From NCBI GenBank assembly GCA_019420585.1, contig JAHZGX010000022.1, positions 56,093 to 81,651 of the forward strand: a stretch of DNA of 25,559 nt, written 5' to 3'. Below are positions 1 to 7,370 of the stretch, piece after piece. The notes under the pieces are model-generated. The model searched no databases. It worked only from the letters and a program-made list of their open reading frames with translations, and had not been told where the DNA came from. A program made the translations under genes and the position numbers. Source of the stretch: Prevotellaceae bacterium (GTDB taxonomy: Bacteria; Bacteroidota; Bacteroidia; Bacteroidales; Bacteroidaceae). Within the stretch, counting starts at the first letter, position 1. Every line of letters starts with the position of its first letter.

Positions 1-138
1 CTACATGCGGGAGTAGCATCGTGCTACATGCGGGAGTAGCAACGTGCTACATGCGGGAGTAGCATCGTGCTACATGCGGGAGTAGCATCGTGCTACATGC
101 GGGGGTAGCATCGTGCCACATGCGGGAGCAGCAACTGG
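1..138. repeat. Tandem array of a 23-bp hairpin-forming repeat
   Basis: Five nearly identical 23-bp units start at 1, 24, 47, 70 and 93, and a degenerate sixth starts at 116. The array may extend left of the window. Each junction forms a perfect dyad, GTAGCA-TCG-TGCTAC, for example at 13-27; unit 2 has ACG in the loop. Units abut with no unique spacers, so this is a minisatellite and not a CRISPR array. Since 23 is not a multiple of three, no frame stays in register through it. It lies upstream of sstT in otherwise non-coding DNA. Confidence 0.93.
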
Positions 139-473
139 CCCAGTCCGTGGACTGCCGGTTCCCGGGGGAGGCAGGAAGGGAGAGGGACGTAAGCCCTGCC
201 ACAGGGCGCGGGAACCGGCCTCGTGAGAATCGCGCATTTCTGGCCGCATGGCCATACGGGCGCATTTGCGCGATTCTCAGAAGACACAGGCAAACGGCCG
301 CCCGCACCATCGGAATCCCCGCCGCCTCCTGTTTTTTCACGGATTCCTTGCACATAGTTTCACCAAACGCACTACCTTTGTCCGAGAAGTCTGGCATCCA
401 AGACATATATTCCGAACACGGCCTTCCACCCGGAGCAAGCCCCCGGAGGAAGGCGCAAGCAAACACACATGAC
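139..473. other. Intergenic leader before sstT with a 12-bp inverted repeat
   Basis: No credible gene is present. The stretch holds a perfect 12-bp inverted repeat, GAGAATCGCGCA at 225-236 and its complement at 267-278, around a 30-nt GC-rich loop that contains ATGGCCAT. It could be a terminator of a gene to the left or a structured regulatory element. No T-run follows it on the plus strand. The promoter-like motif at 373-380 lies downstream of it, so the hairpin is probably outside the sstT transcript. Confidence 0.5.
347..380 (+). promoter_or_regulatory. Candidate Bacteroidetes-type promoter for sstT
   Basis: TACCTTTG at 373-380 fits the Bacteroidetes -7 consensus TAnnTTTG. A possible -33 element, CTTG at 347-350, is 22 nt upstream, slightly longer than the usual 19-21. 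The motif lies about 94 nt before the sstT start. Confidence 0.5.
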
Positions 474-1724
474 ATGAAACAGTTCATCTCCTTCCTGCTG
501 AAAGCCTACACCGGCACGCACCTCATCCTGCGCATCTGCTGCGGCATCGTGCTGGGAGCCGGCCTGGCCCTAGTCTGCCCCGGCATCAACGGCATCGCCA
601 TCGCCGGCACCCTGTTCGTGGGTGCCCTGAAAGCCATCGCCCCCATCCTGGTGGCCGTGCTGGTGACCGCATCGGTGGCCAAGGCCAACCGGGGACTGGG
701 GCAACGCTTCCGCACGGTGACGTTCCTCTACATCGCCAGCACGCTCACGGCATCGGTGGTGGCCATAGCCGCCTCACGGCTGTTCCCCGTGCAACTGACA
801 CTTGCCAACACCGGCAGCGCAGGCACTCCCGCCCCCGGCAGGATTTCCGACGTGATAGGCCAACTCATGCTGAACCTCGTAAGCAACCCCGTGTCGGCCG
901 TGTGCTCGGCATCCTATCTGAGCGTGCTCTTCTGGAGCATCATCCTGGGACTCGCGCTCAAGAAGACCGCCTCGCAGGCAGCCATCGGCGTGACGCGCGA
1001 GCTGGCCAACGCCGTGTCGCTCGTGGTGCAATGGATCATCCAGCTGGCTCCCCTGGGCATCCTGGGGCTCGTATACTCCTCCGTGAGCGAGAGCGGCATC
1101 GAGATATTCACTTCCTACGGGCAGATCGTGCTGCTCCTCGTGGGCTGCATGCTCACGGTGCTGCTTGTGGTCAACCCCATCATCACGCTCTGCCTCCTGA
1201 GGCGGAACCCCTACCCCCTGACGTGGCAGTGCATCAAGGGAAGCGCGGTAAGCGCATTCTTCACACGCTCCTCGGCAGCCAACATCCCCGTGAACATGGC
1301 CCTGTGCAAGCGCCTGGGCATCAACGAGGACTTCTACTCGGTGAGCATCCCCCTCGGCAGCACCATCAACATGGACGGGGCCGCCATCACCATCACCGTG
1401 ATGACCCTGGCCGCCTGCCGCACCATGGGGGTGGAGGTGTCACCGGCCGGCGCGCTCGTGCTGAGCATCATGGCCACCCTGGGCGCATGCGGGACATCAG
1501 GCGTGGCCGGAGGCTCGCTGCTGCTCATCCCCATGGCATGCGCCCCCTTCGGCATCGACGGTGACGTGGCCATGCAGGTGGTGGCCACGGGGTTCATCAT
1601 CGGGGTCATACAGGACTCCATGGAGACCGCGCTCAACTCCAGCAGCGACGTGCTCTTCACTGCCACGGCCGACCTCTTCAGCCGCAGGAAAGACAAGGCA
1701 AGCCTGCCCGGCCGCCAATCCTGA
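474..1724 (+). CDS. sstT: Serine/threonine:sodium symporter SstT
   Basis: The 416-aa protein is a polytopic inner-membrane carrier of the dicarboxylate/amino acid:cation symporter (DAACS) family. It most resembles SstT, which takes up L-serine and L-threonine with sodium. The first helix starts near residue 15. The serine-rich re-entrant loop appears as TRSSAANIPVNM near residue 263, and the family motif STINMDGAAITI follows near residue 295. Length matches SstT at about 410 residues. The reading frame is open back to position 90, but that extension runs through repeat and leader DNA. The start MKQFISFLLKAYTG lies just before the first membrane helix and is preferred. The gene is followed by a lipoprotein gene 96 bp away. 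Assignment to SstT rather than another DAACS carrier rests on overall pattern recognition. Confidence 0.9.
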   Translation: MKQFISFLLKAYTGTHLILRICCGIVLGAGLALVCPGINGIAIAGTLFVGALKAIAPILVAVLVTASVAKANRGLGQRFRTVTFLYIASTLTASVVAIAASRLFPVQLTLANTGSAGTPAPGRISDVIGQLMLNLVSNPVSAVCSASYLSVLFWSIILGLALKKTASQAAIGVTRELANAVSLVVQWIIQLAPLGILGLVYSSVSESGIEIFTSYGQIVLLLVGCMLTVLLVVNPIITLCLLRRNPYPLTWQCIKGSAVSAFFTRSSAANIPVNMALCKRLGINEDFYSVSIPLGSTINMDGAAITITVMTLAACRTMGVEVSPAGALVLSIMATLGACGTSGVAGGSLLLIPMACAPFGIDGDVAMQVVATGFIIGVIQDSMETALNSSSDVLFTATADLFSRRKDKASLPGRQS

Positions 1725-1820
1725 GAGAGGCAGGTGCAATCCATTGAGGCAAATCCATCCTTCACGGCAAAAGAATATTCAGAAACCACACAAACAACCC
1801 ATCAACACAATCATCACACC

Positions 1821-3119
1821 ATGCGAATCAAGGCAAGATTGACAGCACTCGTGTTCCTGCTGTCGGCAGGACTCTGCCTGCCCTCATGCAGCAACGAGCC
1901 ACCCGAACCGGATGGCGGAGAGGACACTCCCGGAGAAGACACCCCGGTAAAGGACGAAGAGGAATTCCACCGCATCAACTTTATGGAAAGCAACGCCACT
2001 GCCATCAATGGATTTGCGGCCAGAGTGAGTGTCTCCTTCGACCACCCTTTGGATGACCACGTCACAGACTGGGGCGTATCGGTCAGTATCAACCGCCAGA
2101 ACCTGGAGAGGATTCCCGAGCAAAGAATCCACGACATCACCAACGAGAAAGACAAAGTCGAAGGCTCCTCACTGTCAGTCACCCTGATGGGGCTGGACGG
2201 TGAAGAGACCTACTACTGCCGTCCGTTCATCCAAAGCAAGGAAGGCACGGTGAAGTGGGGCGACATCATGGAATTCACCACCCCCAGGCAGGAATTCTTC
2301 CTGCAACAAACCAGCAACAGCGCCCTGTCGGCCATGAAGGGAGAAACAAGCATCAACACTGAGAATCGGCACGCGGCACTCAACAGGAAGTACAGGGACG
2401 TGGAGACCAAGTTGGTGAATGTGTCTCTGGACAAATACCAGTACAGCCTGAAGTATTACGAGAAAACGCCCTCGGGCATCGACCATCCCTTGCTGCTGTG
2501 GAGAAACGAGGACATCATCGGCGTGGAATTCACCTATCTGCCACCCGGCGCACAGGTCAGTTTCAAGATAGCCGTCATGTGTGACGGCGAACAGAAGTTC
2601 CTGTCGCCCACCTATACAGTCAACTCCAGGAAGATTGTCGAGCAAGGCATGGTTGACCTCAACCTGTCCGTGAACTGGGCGGCATGCAACCTGGGAGCCT
2701 CATCGCCTTGGGACATAGGCACCTACCACACCTATGACGAGGTCATGGCACTGGATCAGGCCGATGGCTCATGGCGCCTGCCCAATGAGCAGGACATCAC
2801 CCAGATGTTCAGCCAATGTACGTTCATCCCTGTGAGCACGGACAACATGCAGCGCGGCATGCTGGTCATGAGAGGTCTGAACAGCATCATTTTGCCCTTG
2901 GGAGGAACCAGTGATGATGAAGTGAGTCCGGACGGCTACCACATTGGCTGCTATTGGACAAGCGATGAATATCTCGACCCCAACTCCGTCCATGATAAGT
3001 CGCGTGCCTGGGCAATGCGCCTGTGGGGGATGCAGGAGGCAGACCTGCGCTTTGAGAGGATTGAACTGATAAAGAAATACGGCCTGAACGTACGTCCCGT
3101 CTACCCTCGGAAGGACTGA
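1821..3119 (+). CDS. Surface lipoprotein with FN3-like and C-terminal FISUMP-like domains
   Basis: The predicted protein has 432 aa. It begins with a lipoprotein signal peptide whose lipobox ends LPSC, making Cys23 the lipidated residue. An acidic/proline linker (EPPEPDGGEDTPGEDTP) follows, of the kind often seen in exported Bacteroidetes lipoproteins. Residues of about 50-165 look like a fibronectin type III/Ig-like sandwich, with a typical late strand GEETYYCRPFIQSKEG. The C-terminal part from about residue 273 (VDLNLSVNWAACNLGAS, then WRLPNEQD, YWTSDEY and NVRPVYP) resembles the Fibrobacter succinogenes major paralogous (FISUMP) domain. The start was taken at the Met directly before the signal peptide; the frame is open further upstream without coding character. 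Function is unknown; a surface adhesion or binding role is inferred. Confidence 0.8.
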   Translation: MRIKARLTALVFLLSAGLCLPSCSNEPPEPDGGEDTPGEDTPVKDEEEFHRINFMESNATAINGFAARVSVSFDHPLDDHVTDWGVSVSINRQNLERIPEQRIHDITNEKDKVEGSSLSVTLMGLDGEETYYCRPFIQSKEGTVKWGDIMEFTTPRQEFFLQQTSNSALSAMKGETSINTENRHAALNRKYRDVETKLVNVSLDKYQYSLKYYEKTPSGIDHPLLLWRNEDIIGVEFTYLPPGAQVSFKIAVMCDGEQKFLSPTYTVNSRKIVEQGMVDLNLSVNWAACNLGASSPWDIGTYHTYDEVMALDQADGSWRLPNEQDITQMFSQCTFIPVSTDNMQRGMLVMRGLNSIILPLGGTSDDEVSPDGYHIGCYWTSDEYLDPNSVHDKSRAWAMRLWGMQEADLRFERIELIKKYGLNVRPVYPRKD

Positions 3120-3193
3120 CACCCTCTGCCCTCGCCACAGCAAACCATAACCCTACCTCTCTCAACCCACAATCCATTATGAGGCAAGGACTT

Positions 3194-3248
3194 AAAAACG
3201 GAGCCCCCCGCTGCCGACCCATTCAATAGGGACTTGCAGCGGGGGGCT
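3194..3248 (-). terminator. Rho-independent terminator for the zinc-ribbon gene
   Basis: A perfect 13-bp stem (AGCCCCCCGCTGC at 3202-3214 with its complement at 3236-3248) has a 21-nt loop. Read on the minus strand, the stem is followed within two bases by a T-run (complement of AAAAA at 3195-3199). It lies 36 bp past the stop of the minus-strand gene. It may also stop the convergent plus-strand lipoprotein transcript, although no T-run follows on that strand. Confidence 0.85.
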
Positions 3249-3284
3249 AATGGTATGACCGGGCATCAAGGGCCCTGCCTGAAT

Positions 3285-4112
3285 TTACTCTTCAGCCTTC
3301 TTGCGTGACACGCTCTTGCGCTTCTTGGGCTTCTCCTCTTCCCTTGCAGACATCTGTATGCCGGCAAGTTCAGGGTCTATGATGATACGCCCGCAATACT
3401 CACACACGATAATCTTCTTGCGCATGCGGATGTCCAGCTGACGCTGGGGCGGTATCTTGTTGTAGCATCCACCGCAGGCATCACGGTCAACCGACACGAT
3501 GCCCAGTCCGTTGCGGCTGTTGTGGCGGATGCGCTTGAACGCACTCAGCAGGCGCGGCTCAATGGTGCACTCCAGGTTCTTGGCAGCCTCGCGCAGGCGG
3601 TCTTCCTCGGCCCTGGTGTCAGCAACGATCTCGTCCAGCTCACTCTTCTTGATATCAAGGTCAGTACGGCGGTCAGACACCAGCGCATTGCAGTCACTCA
3701 TCTCCTGGGTCTTTCCCTCCATAAGAGCCTTGGCCTCTGATATGCGCTTCTCGTTCAACTGGTTGTCCAGTTCCGCATACTCTATCTGCTTGGTCAGGTT
3801 GTCATACTCGCGGTTGTTCCTCACGCTGTCCATCTGAGCCTTGTACCTCGCAATGTTGGTGTTGTTGATCTCGATGTTCTCATTCATCGCGCTTATGTCA
3901 CGCCTGATGGTGTTGATCTCATTCCCAATCTTCTCAATGCGGGTGGTGAGTCCCTCAATCTCGTCCTCCAAGTCCTGAACCTCACGGGGAAGTTCGCCAC
4001 GCAATGTCTTTACCTTGTCAATCTGCGTCAAGGTTGTCTGCAAGGCATAGAGGTTCTTGAGTTTGTCCTCAACATTGATTTCCGCAGGATTCTTCGTCTT
4101 TTCCTTTGCCAT
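3285..4112 (-). CDS. Coiled-coil protein with C4-type zinc ribbon (COG1579 / zf-RING_7)
   Basis: The 275-aa protein has a long heptad-rich coiled coil at about residues 12-200, rich in Glu, Lys, Ile and Asn. A four-cysteine zinc ribbon follows, with CGGC near residue 212 and CEYC near residue 236. The tail is very basic (EEKPKKRKSVSRKKAEE). This order matches the conserved COG1579 family, a cytoplasmic protein thought to bind nucleic acid, whose exact role is not settled. The start codon lies 8 bp past the stop of the nif3-like gene, so the two are very likely one operon, a pairing that is common in Bacteroidales. A strong terminator follows the gene. Confidence 0.9.
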   Translation of the reverse strand: MAKEKTKNPAEINVEDKLKNLYALQTTLTQIDKVKTLRGELPREVQDLEDEIEGLTTRIEKIGNEINTIRRDISAMNENIEINNTNIARYKAQMDSVRNNREYDNLTKQIEYAELDNQLNEKRISEAKALMEGKTQEMSDCNALVSDRRTDLDIKKSELDEIVADTRAEEDRLREAAKNLECTIEPRLLSAFKRIRHNSRNGLGIVSVDRDACGGCYNKIPPQRQLDIRMRKKIIVCEYCGRIIIDPELAGIQMSAREEEKPKKRKSVSRKKAEE

Positions 4113-4120
4113 AATTGTTA

Positions 4121-4939
4121 TTAGAGATAATTCACGGGATTGGTGCCGACCGACGACTTGAAGATTTCCACGTCGGGCAGTCTCTCCCCAATGATGTTGT
4201 TGAATATTTCTGTTGTGAACTGTTCGCTCTGATAATGCCCAAGCACCCCTATCTGTATCTGCTGCTCATGGCCGAAATACTGATGGTAGTGCATCTCGCC
4301 CGTCAGGAAAGCATCTGCCTGCATCTTCACGGCCTCGGGGAGCAGGAAGTCACCTGCACCGCCGCAAATGGCCACGCTCTGGATGGGGCGGCGCAGCAAC
4401 TCGTTGTGCATCAGGCATTCAACATTGAACACCTGCTTCACGCGCTGCAGGAACTGCAGGGAATCCTCCGGCTCGGGCAGGAAACCTATGATGCCACTGC
4501 CTGCCAGCACGCTGCGCTGCCGCCCCTGCTGCCCGGGAAGCACCACCGTGCGCTCCTGCATCAGTGACACATCCTGCAAGCCAAGGTGCTCGGCCATGCA
4601 GAAGTTCACCCCGTCCTCAGCATTGTCCAGGTTGGTGTGTGCCGCATAGATGGCAATGTCATTCTGGATGGCCAGGCGCACGCACCTCTGCACATAGTCG
4701 GAGTCACTCACGCACTTGAGTCCGCGGAACAGCAAAGGATGGTGTGACACAATCAGGTTGCACCCCAGGTCCACAGCCTCCTTCACCACTTCTTCCGTGA
4801 CGTCCAAACACAATAAGGCCCCTGACACTTCCGTCTCTGTCAATCCTACCTGCAAGCCAGCATTGTCATAACTCTCCTGCAAGGGCAGAGGCGCGAAATC
4901 CTCAAGGGCACATATAACTTCCCTAACGGTTACGCTCAT
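4121..4939 (-). CDS. Nif3-like dinuclear metal centre protein (YbgI/YqfO family), compact form
   Basis: The protein has 272 aa. Its N-terminal half shows the family motifs YDNAGLQVG (from residue 24), LIVSHHPLLF (His66/His67) and AAHTNLD (His101, Asp105). The C-terminal half has GEMHYHQYFG and GHYQSEQ, which supply the remaining metal ligands. Members form hexameric toroids with a two-metal site. They are often labelled GTP cyclohydrolase 1 type 2, but the physiological role is uncertain. At 272 residues it is about 90 shorter than the roughly 365-residue Bacteroides-type proteins that carry an inserted central domain, so it matches the short YbgI architecture. It is first in an operon with the zinc-ribbon gene and has a good promoter upstream. 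Confidence 0.9.
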   Translation of the reverse strand: MSVTVREVICALEDFAPLPLQESYDNAGLQVGLTETEVSGALLCLDVTEEVVKEAVDLGCNLIVSHHPLLFRGLKCVSDSDYVQRCVRLAIQNDIAIYAAHTNLDNAEDGVNFCMAEHLGLQDVSLMQERTVVLPGQQGRQRSVLAGSGIIGFLPEPEDSLQFLQRVKQVFNVECLMHNELLRRPIQSVAICGGAGDFLLPEAVKMQADAFLTGEMHYHQYFGHEQQIQIGVLGHYQSEQFTTEIFNNIIGERLPDVEIFKSSVGTNPVNYL

Positions 4940-4975
4940 ACCTTAATAGATTAAGGGATAATACTATCTGAGGTG

Positions 4976-5006
4976 CAAAGGTAGCGTTTTTTCTCAGATG
5001 CTCAAA
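4976..5006 (-). promoter_or_regulatory. Promoter of the nif3-like/zinc-ribbon operon
   Basis: Read on the minus strand, TTTG (complement of 5003-5006) is followed after exactly 19 nt by TACCTTTG (complement of 4976-4983). This is an excellent match to the Bacteroidetes -33/-7 promoter. It ends 36 nt before the ATG at 4939. Confidence 0.85.
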
Positions 5007-5072
5007 CTTTTCAGTCCACCTTTTCGCCCTTCCCGTCCCGAGACAGCGCCAAAGACGTGCCGGAATACACAA

Positions 5073-5105
5073 TATTATATAATACGCGTGCGCGCGTGCG
5101 CGATG
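5073..5105. repeat. AT-rich block joined to an alternating CG/TG (Z-DNA-prone) tract
   Basis: TATTATATAATA is directly followed by ACGCGTGCGCGCGTGCGCG. It lies between the divergent nif3-like and aguA promoters. A similar element in opposite orientation lies at 11891-11922, suggesting a dispersed motif. Confidence 0.6.
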
Positions 5106-5154
5106 CAGTGGCAAATAATCACTCCCGCCACATGGCATTACCACCGAAAAGGCT

Positions 5155-5162
5155 TACCTTTG
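5155..5162 (+). promoter_or_regulatory. Candidate -7 element of the aguAB promoter
   Basis: TACCTTTG fits TAnnTTTG and lies 53 nt before the chosen aguA start. No convincing TTTG box is found at the expected distance upstream, so the promoter may be weak or activator-dependent. Confidence 0.5.
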
Positions 5163-5215
5163 TGCATCATTTCAGAGAGCGCAGCACGGACAGACCACTG
5201 CCTCGCATTTTCCGC

Positions 5216-6265
5216 ATGACAGCAAACACACAAAATGCTCTGTTGCCAGCAGAATGGCACACACAATGGGGAGTGCAACTCACCTGGCCTCACGAAGACA
5301 CAGACTGGAAGCCCATACTGGAAGAGGTGACGAGATGCTACATTGACATCAGCCGAGAAATAGCACGCAGGGAACACCTGCTGGTGGTCACCCCCCATGC
5401 CGAAGAAGTCAGGAAACTGCTCTCCGCCCATCTCACGCCCAAGGAGATGCGGCAGGTATCCTTCCGGCAGATGCCCACAGATGACACATGGGCCAGAGAC
5501 CACGGATTCATCACACTGCTTGACCGCAACGGAAAGGCACTGCGGCTTGACTTCCAGTTCAACGGATGGGGAAAGAAATTCCCTGCTGCACGGGACAACC
5601 ACATCTGCCGCACGCTCATGGAGCAGAATGCGCTGCCGGGCACCTACGAGAACCACCTGGACTTCGTGCTCGAGGGAGGCAGCATCGAGAGCGACGGAGA
5701 GGGCACGCTGCTGACCACCAGCCAGTGCCTCATGGCTCCGAACAGGAACCAGCCACTCACCCGGGAGCAGATTGAGCAACGGCTAAAGGACAGCCTGCGA
5801 GCCGACCGTGTGCTGTGGCTCAACCACGGAACGCTGGCAGGAGACGACACCGACGGGCACGTAGACACACTGGCACGCCTCTGCCCGGGCAACACCATAG
5901 CCTATGTGCAATGCACCGACCCCACAGACGGGCATTACAGGGAACTCCACCTCATGGAAGAGGAACTGAAGGCGATGCGCACGAGGCAGGGAGCCCCTTA
6001 CCACCTGCTGCCGCTGCCCATGGCCGAGGCGGCGTTCGACGAAGAGGACAACCGCCTGCCTGCCACTTATGCCAACTTCCTCTTCATCAACGGAGCCATA
6101 CTCATGCCCACCTATGGCACGCCGGACACCGACCGTGAGGCCATAAGCCGCATGCAGAGGGCATTCCCCGAACAGGAAATCATAGGCATCGACTGCCGAC
6201 CACTTATCATCCAGCATGGAAGCCTGCACTGCTGCACCATGCAATTCCCACTTTCCAAATCATGA
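5216..6265 (+). CDS. aguA: Agmatine deiminase
   Basis: The 349-aa protein belongs to the agmatine deiminase/peptidylarginine deiminase (PAD_porph) family. It hydrolyses agmatine to N-carbamoylputrescine and ammonia in the cytoplasm. Visible active-site motifs are TWARDHGF near residue 90, EGGSIESDGEGTLLTT near 152, DGHVDTLARL near 213, and GSLHC with the nucleophile Cys339 near the C-terminus. No signal peptide is present, which argues against a secreted peptidylarginine deiminase. The frame is open to 5057, but the extension crosses the promoter and the alternating CG tract, so MTANTQNALLP at 5216 is the preferred start. The stop overlaps the aguB start by ATGA. This tight coupling with N-carbamoylputrescine amidase supports the assignment. 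Confidence 0.92.
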   Translation: MTANTQNALLPAEWHTQWGVQLTWPHEDTDWKPILEEVTRCYIDISREIARREHLLVVTPHAEEVRKLLSAHLTPKEMRQVSFRQMPTDDTWARDHGFITLLDRNGKALRLDFQFNGWGKKFPAARDNHICRTLMEQNALPGTYENHLDFVLEGGSIESDGEGTLLTTSQCLMAPNRNQPLTREQIEQRLKDSLRADRVLWLNHGTLAGDDTDGHVDTLARLCPGNTIAYVQCTDPTDGHYRELHLMEEELKAMRTRQGAPYHLLPLPMAEAAFDEEDNRLPATYANFLFINGAILMPTYGTPDTDREAISRMQRAFPEQEIIGIDCRPLIIQHGSLHCCTMQFPLSKS

Positions 6266-7137
6266 AAACAGGTATCATACAACAGCATTGCACCGCCGAC
6301 GTGCAGTCCAACAGACAGCATCTGGCCGAAGGCATCAGGAAGGCCGCCGCACAGGGAGCCGAACTCATCGTGCTCCAGGAACTCCATGACAGCCTCTACT
6401 TCTGCCAGACAGAAAACACCGCAAACTTTGACCTTGCCGTAAGCATTCCCGGCAGCGAGACCGACTTCTACGCCACGCTGGCAAGGGAGTGCGGCACAGT
6501 ACTCGTCACCAGCCTGTTTGAAAGGCGCGCACCGGGACTTTACCACAACACGGCCGTGGTGTTTGAGAAAGATGGAAGCATTGCCGGACGCTACCGCAAG
6601 ATGCACATCCCTGATGACCCGGCCTATTACGAGAAGTTCTATTTCACCCCGGGCGACCTAGGCTTCCACCCCATACAGACCAGCGTAGGCAAACTGGGCG
6701 TGCAGGTGTGCTGGGACCAGTGGTACCCCGAGGGAGCCAGGCTGATGGCCCTGCAGGGAGCCGACCTGCTGATATACCCCACTGCCATCGGATATGAAAG
6801 TTCCGACACGCCCGAGGAGCAGGCACGCCAGCGCGAGGCATGGATGACCGTGCAGCGGGGGCATGCCGTGGCCAACGGACTGCCGGTGGTCACCGTGAAC
6901 CGCGTAGGCACCGAGCCGGATCCCAGCGGACAGACCAACGGCATACTGTTCTGGGGGAGCAGTTTCGTGGCAGGCCCTCAGGGAGAACTGCTGTTCCAGG
7001 CCGGACAGGCCGAGGAGACCGTTGCCGTGGTGGACATCGACCTGAAAAGGAGCGAGAACGTGAGGCGCTGGTGGCCGTTCCTGCGCGACCGGCGCATTGA
7101 GGAATTTGCTCCCCTCACACGCCGCTACATCGACTGA
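6262..7137 (+). CDS. aguB: N-carbamoylputrescine amidohydrolase
   Basis: The 291-aa protein is a nitrilase-superfamily amidase. It converts N-carbamoylputrescine to putrescine, CO2 and ammonia, completing the agmatine route to polyamines. The Glu-Lys-Cys catalytic triad is visible: Glu40 in VLQELHD, Lys113 in YRKMHIPDDP, and Cys150 in VQVCWDQWYPE. The context GYESSDTPEEQARQREAW and the tail RRWWPFLRDRRI are typical of AguB. Length matches the family at about 290-295. Translation is probably coupled to aguA through the 4-bp ATGA overlap. Confidence 0.95.
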   Translation: MKTGIIQQHCTADVQSNRQHLAEGIRKAAAQGAELIVLQELHDSLYFCQTENTANFDLAVSIPGSETDFYATLARECGTVLVTSLFERRAPGLYHNTAVVFEKDGSIAGRYRKMHIPDDPAYYEKFYFTPGDLGFHPIQTSVGKLGVQVCWDQWYPEGARLMALQGADLLIYPTAIGYESSDTPEEQARQREAWMTVQRGHAVANGLPVVTVNRVGTEPDPSGQTNGILFWGSSFVAGPQGELLFQAGQAEETVAVVDIDLKRSENVRRWWPFLRDRRIEEFAPLTRRYID

Positions 7138-7147
7138 CCCATCTGCA

Positions 7148-7169
7148 GGGCATGCCACCGGCAATGCCC
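7148..7169 (+). terminator. Possible weak terminator after aguB
   Basis: GGGCATGCC and GGCAATGCCC can pair as a 9-bp stem with one bulged A and an ACC loop, 10 bp past the aguB stop. No T-run follows, so termination is uncertain. The rest of the 233-bp gap to dapF holds only the dapF promoter. Confidence 0.35.
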
Positions 7170-7306
7170 GCACACTGCACTGCAGGGATGGCAGGATGCC
7201 ACAGCCGGGAGGAAGAGAGAAAGCAATAAGTAAGCATACACAACCAAATACAGAGCAAAAAGAAAGCAACAAAGCCATATTTCAATAAATATTTCTACGC
7301 TTTATG

Positions 7307-7336
7307 TTTGTATATTGACAAATTGACGTACCTTTG
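7307..7336 (+). promoter_or_regulatory. Promoter of dapF-dapL-glnN
   Basis: TTTG at 7307-7310 and TACCTTTG at 7329-7336 are 18 nt apart, a good match to the Bacteroidetes promoter. The region is AT-rich against a GC-rich background. The dapF start is 34 nt downstream. Confidence 0.8.
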
Positions 7337-7370
7337 CACCAGTAACAAAGCAATAAGACAGTTTGAAGAC

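Noticed and set aside
1..138. CRISPR array
   Set aside because: Units of 23 bp abut directly with no unique spacers, and no cas gene is in the window. The same holds for 12030-12267.
90..473. N-terminal extension of sstT to an upstream ATG
   Set aside because: The extension would encode repeat and inverted-repeat DNA and place the promoter inside the gene. The start at 474 fits the SstT family length.
47..487. Open minus-strand frame of 146 codons across the left repeats and leader
   Set aside because: It reads through the 23-bp tandem repeats and the sstT promoter region, has no domain, and antisense frames here are long only because of GC-rich composition.
5216..6265. Secreted peptidylarginine deiminase (virulence-type PAD)
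   Set aside because: There is no signal peptide or C-terminal secretion domain, and the gene overlaps aguB, so agmatine deiminase is the better call.
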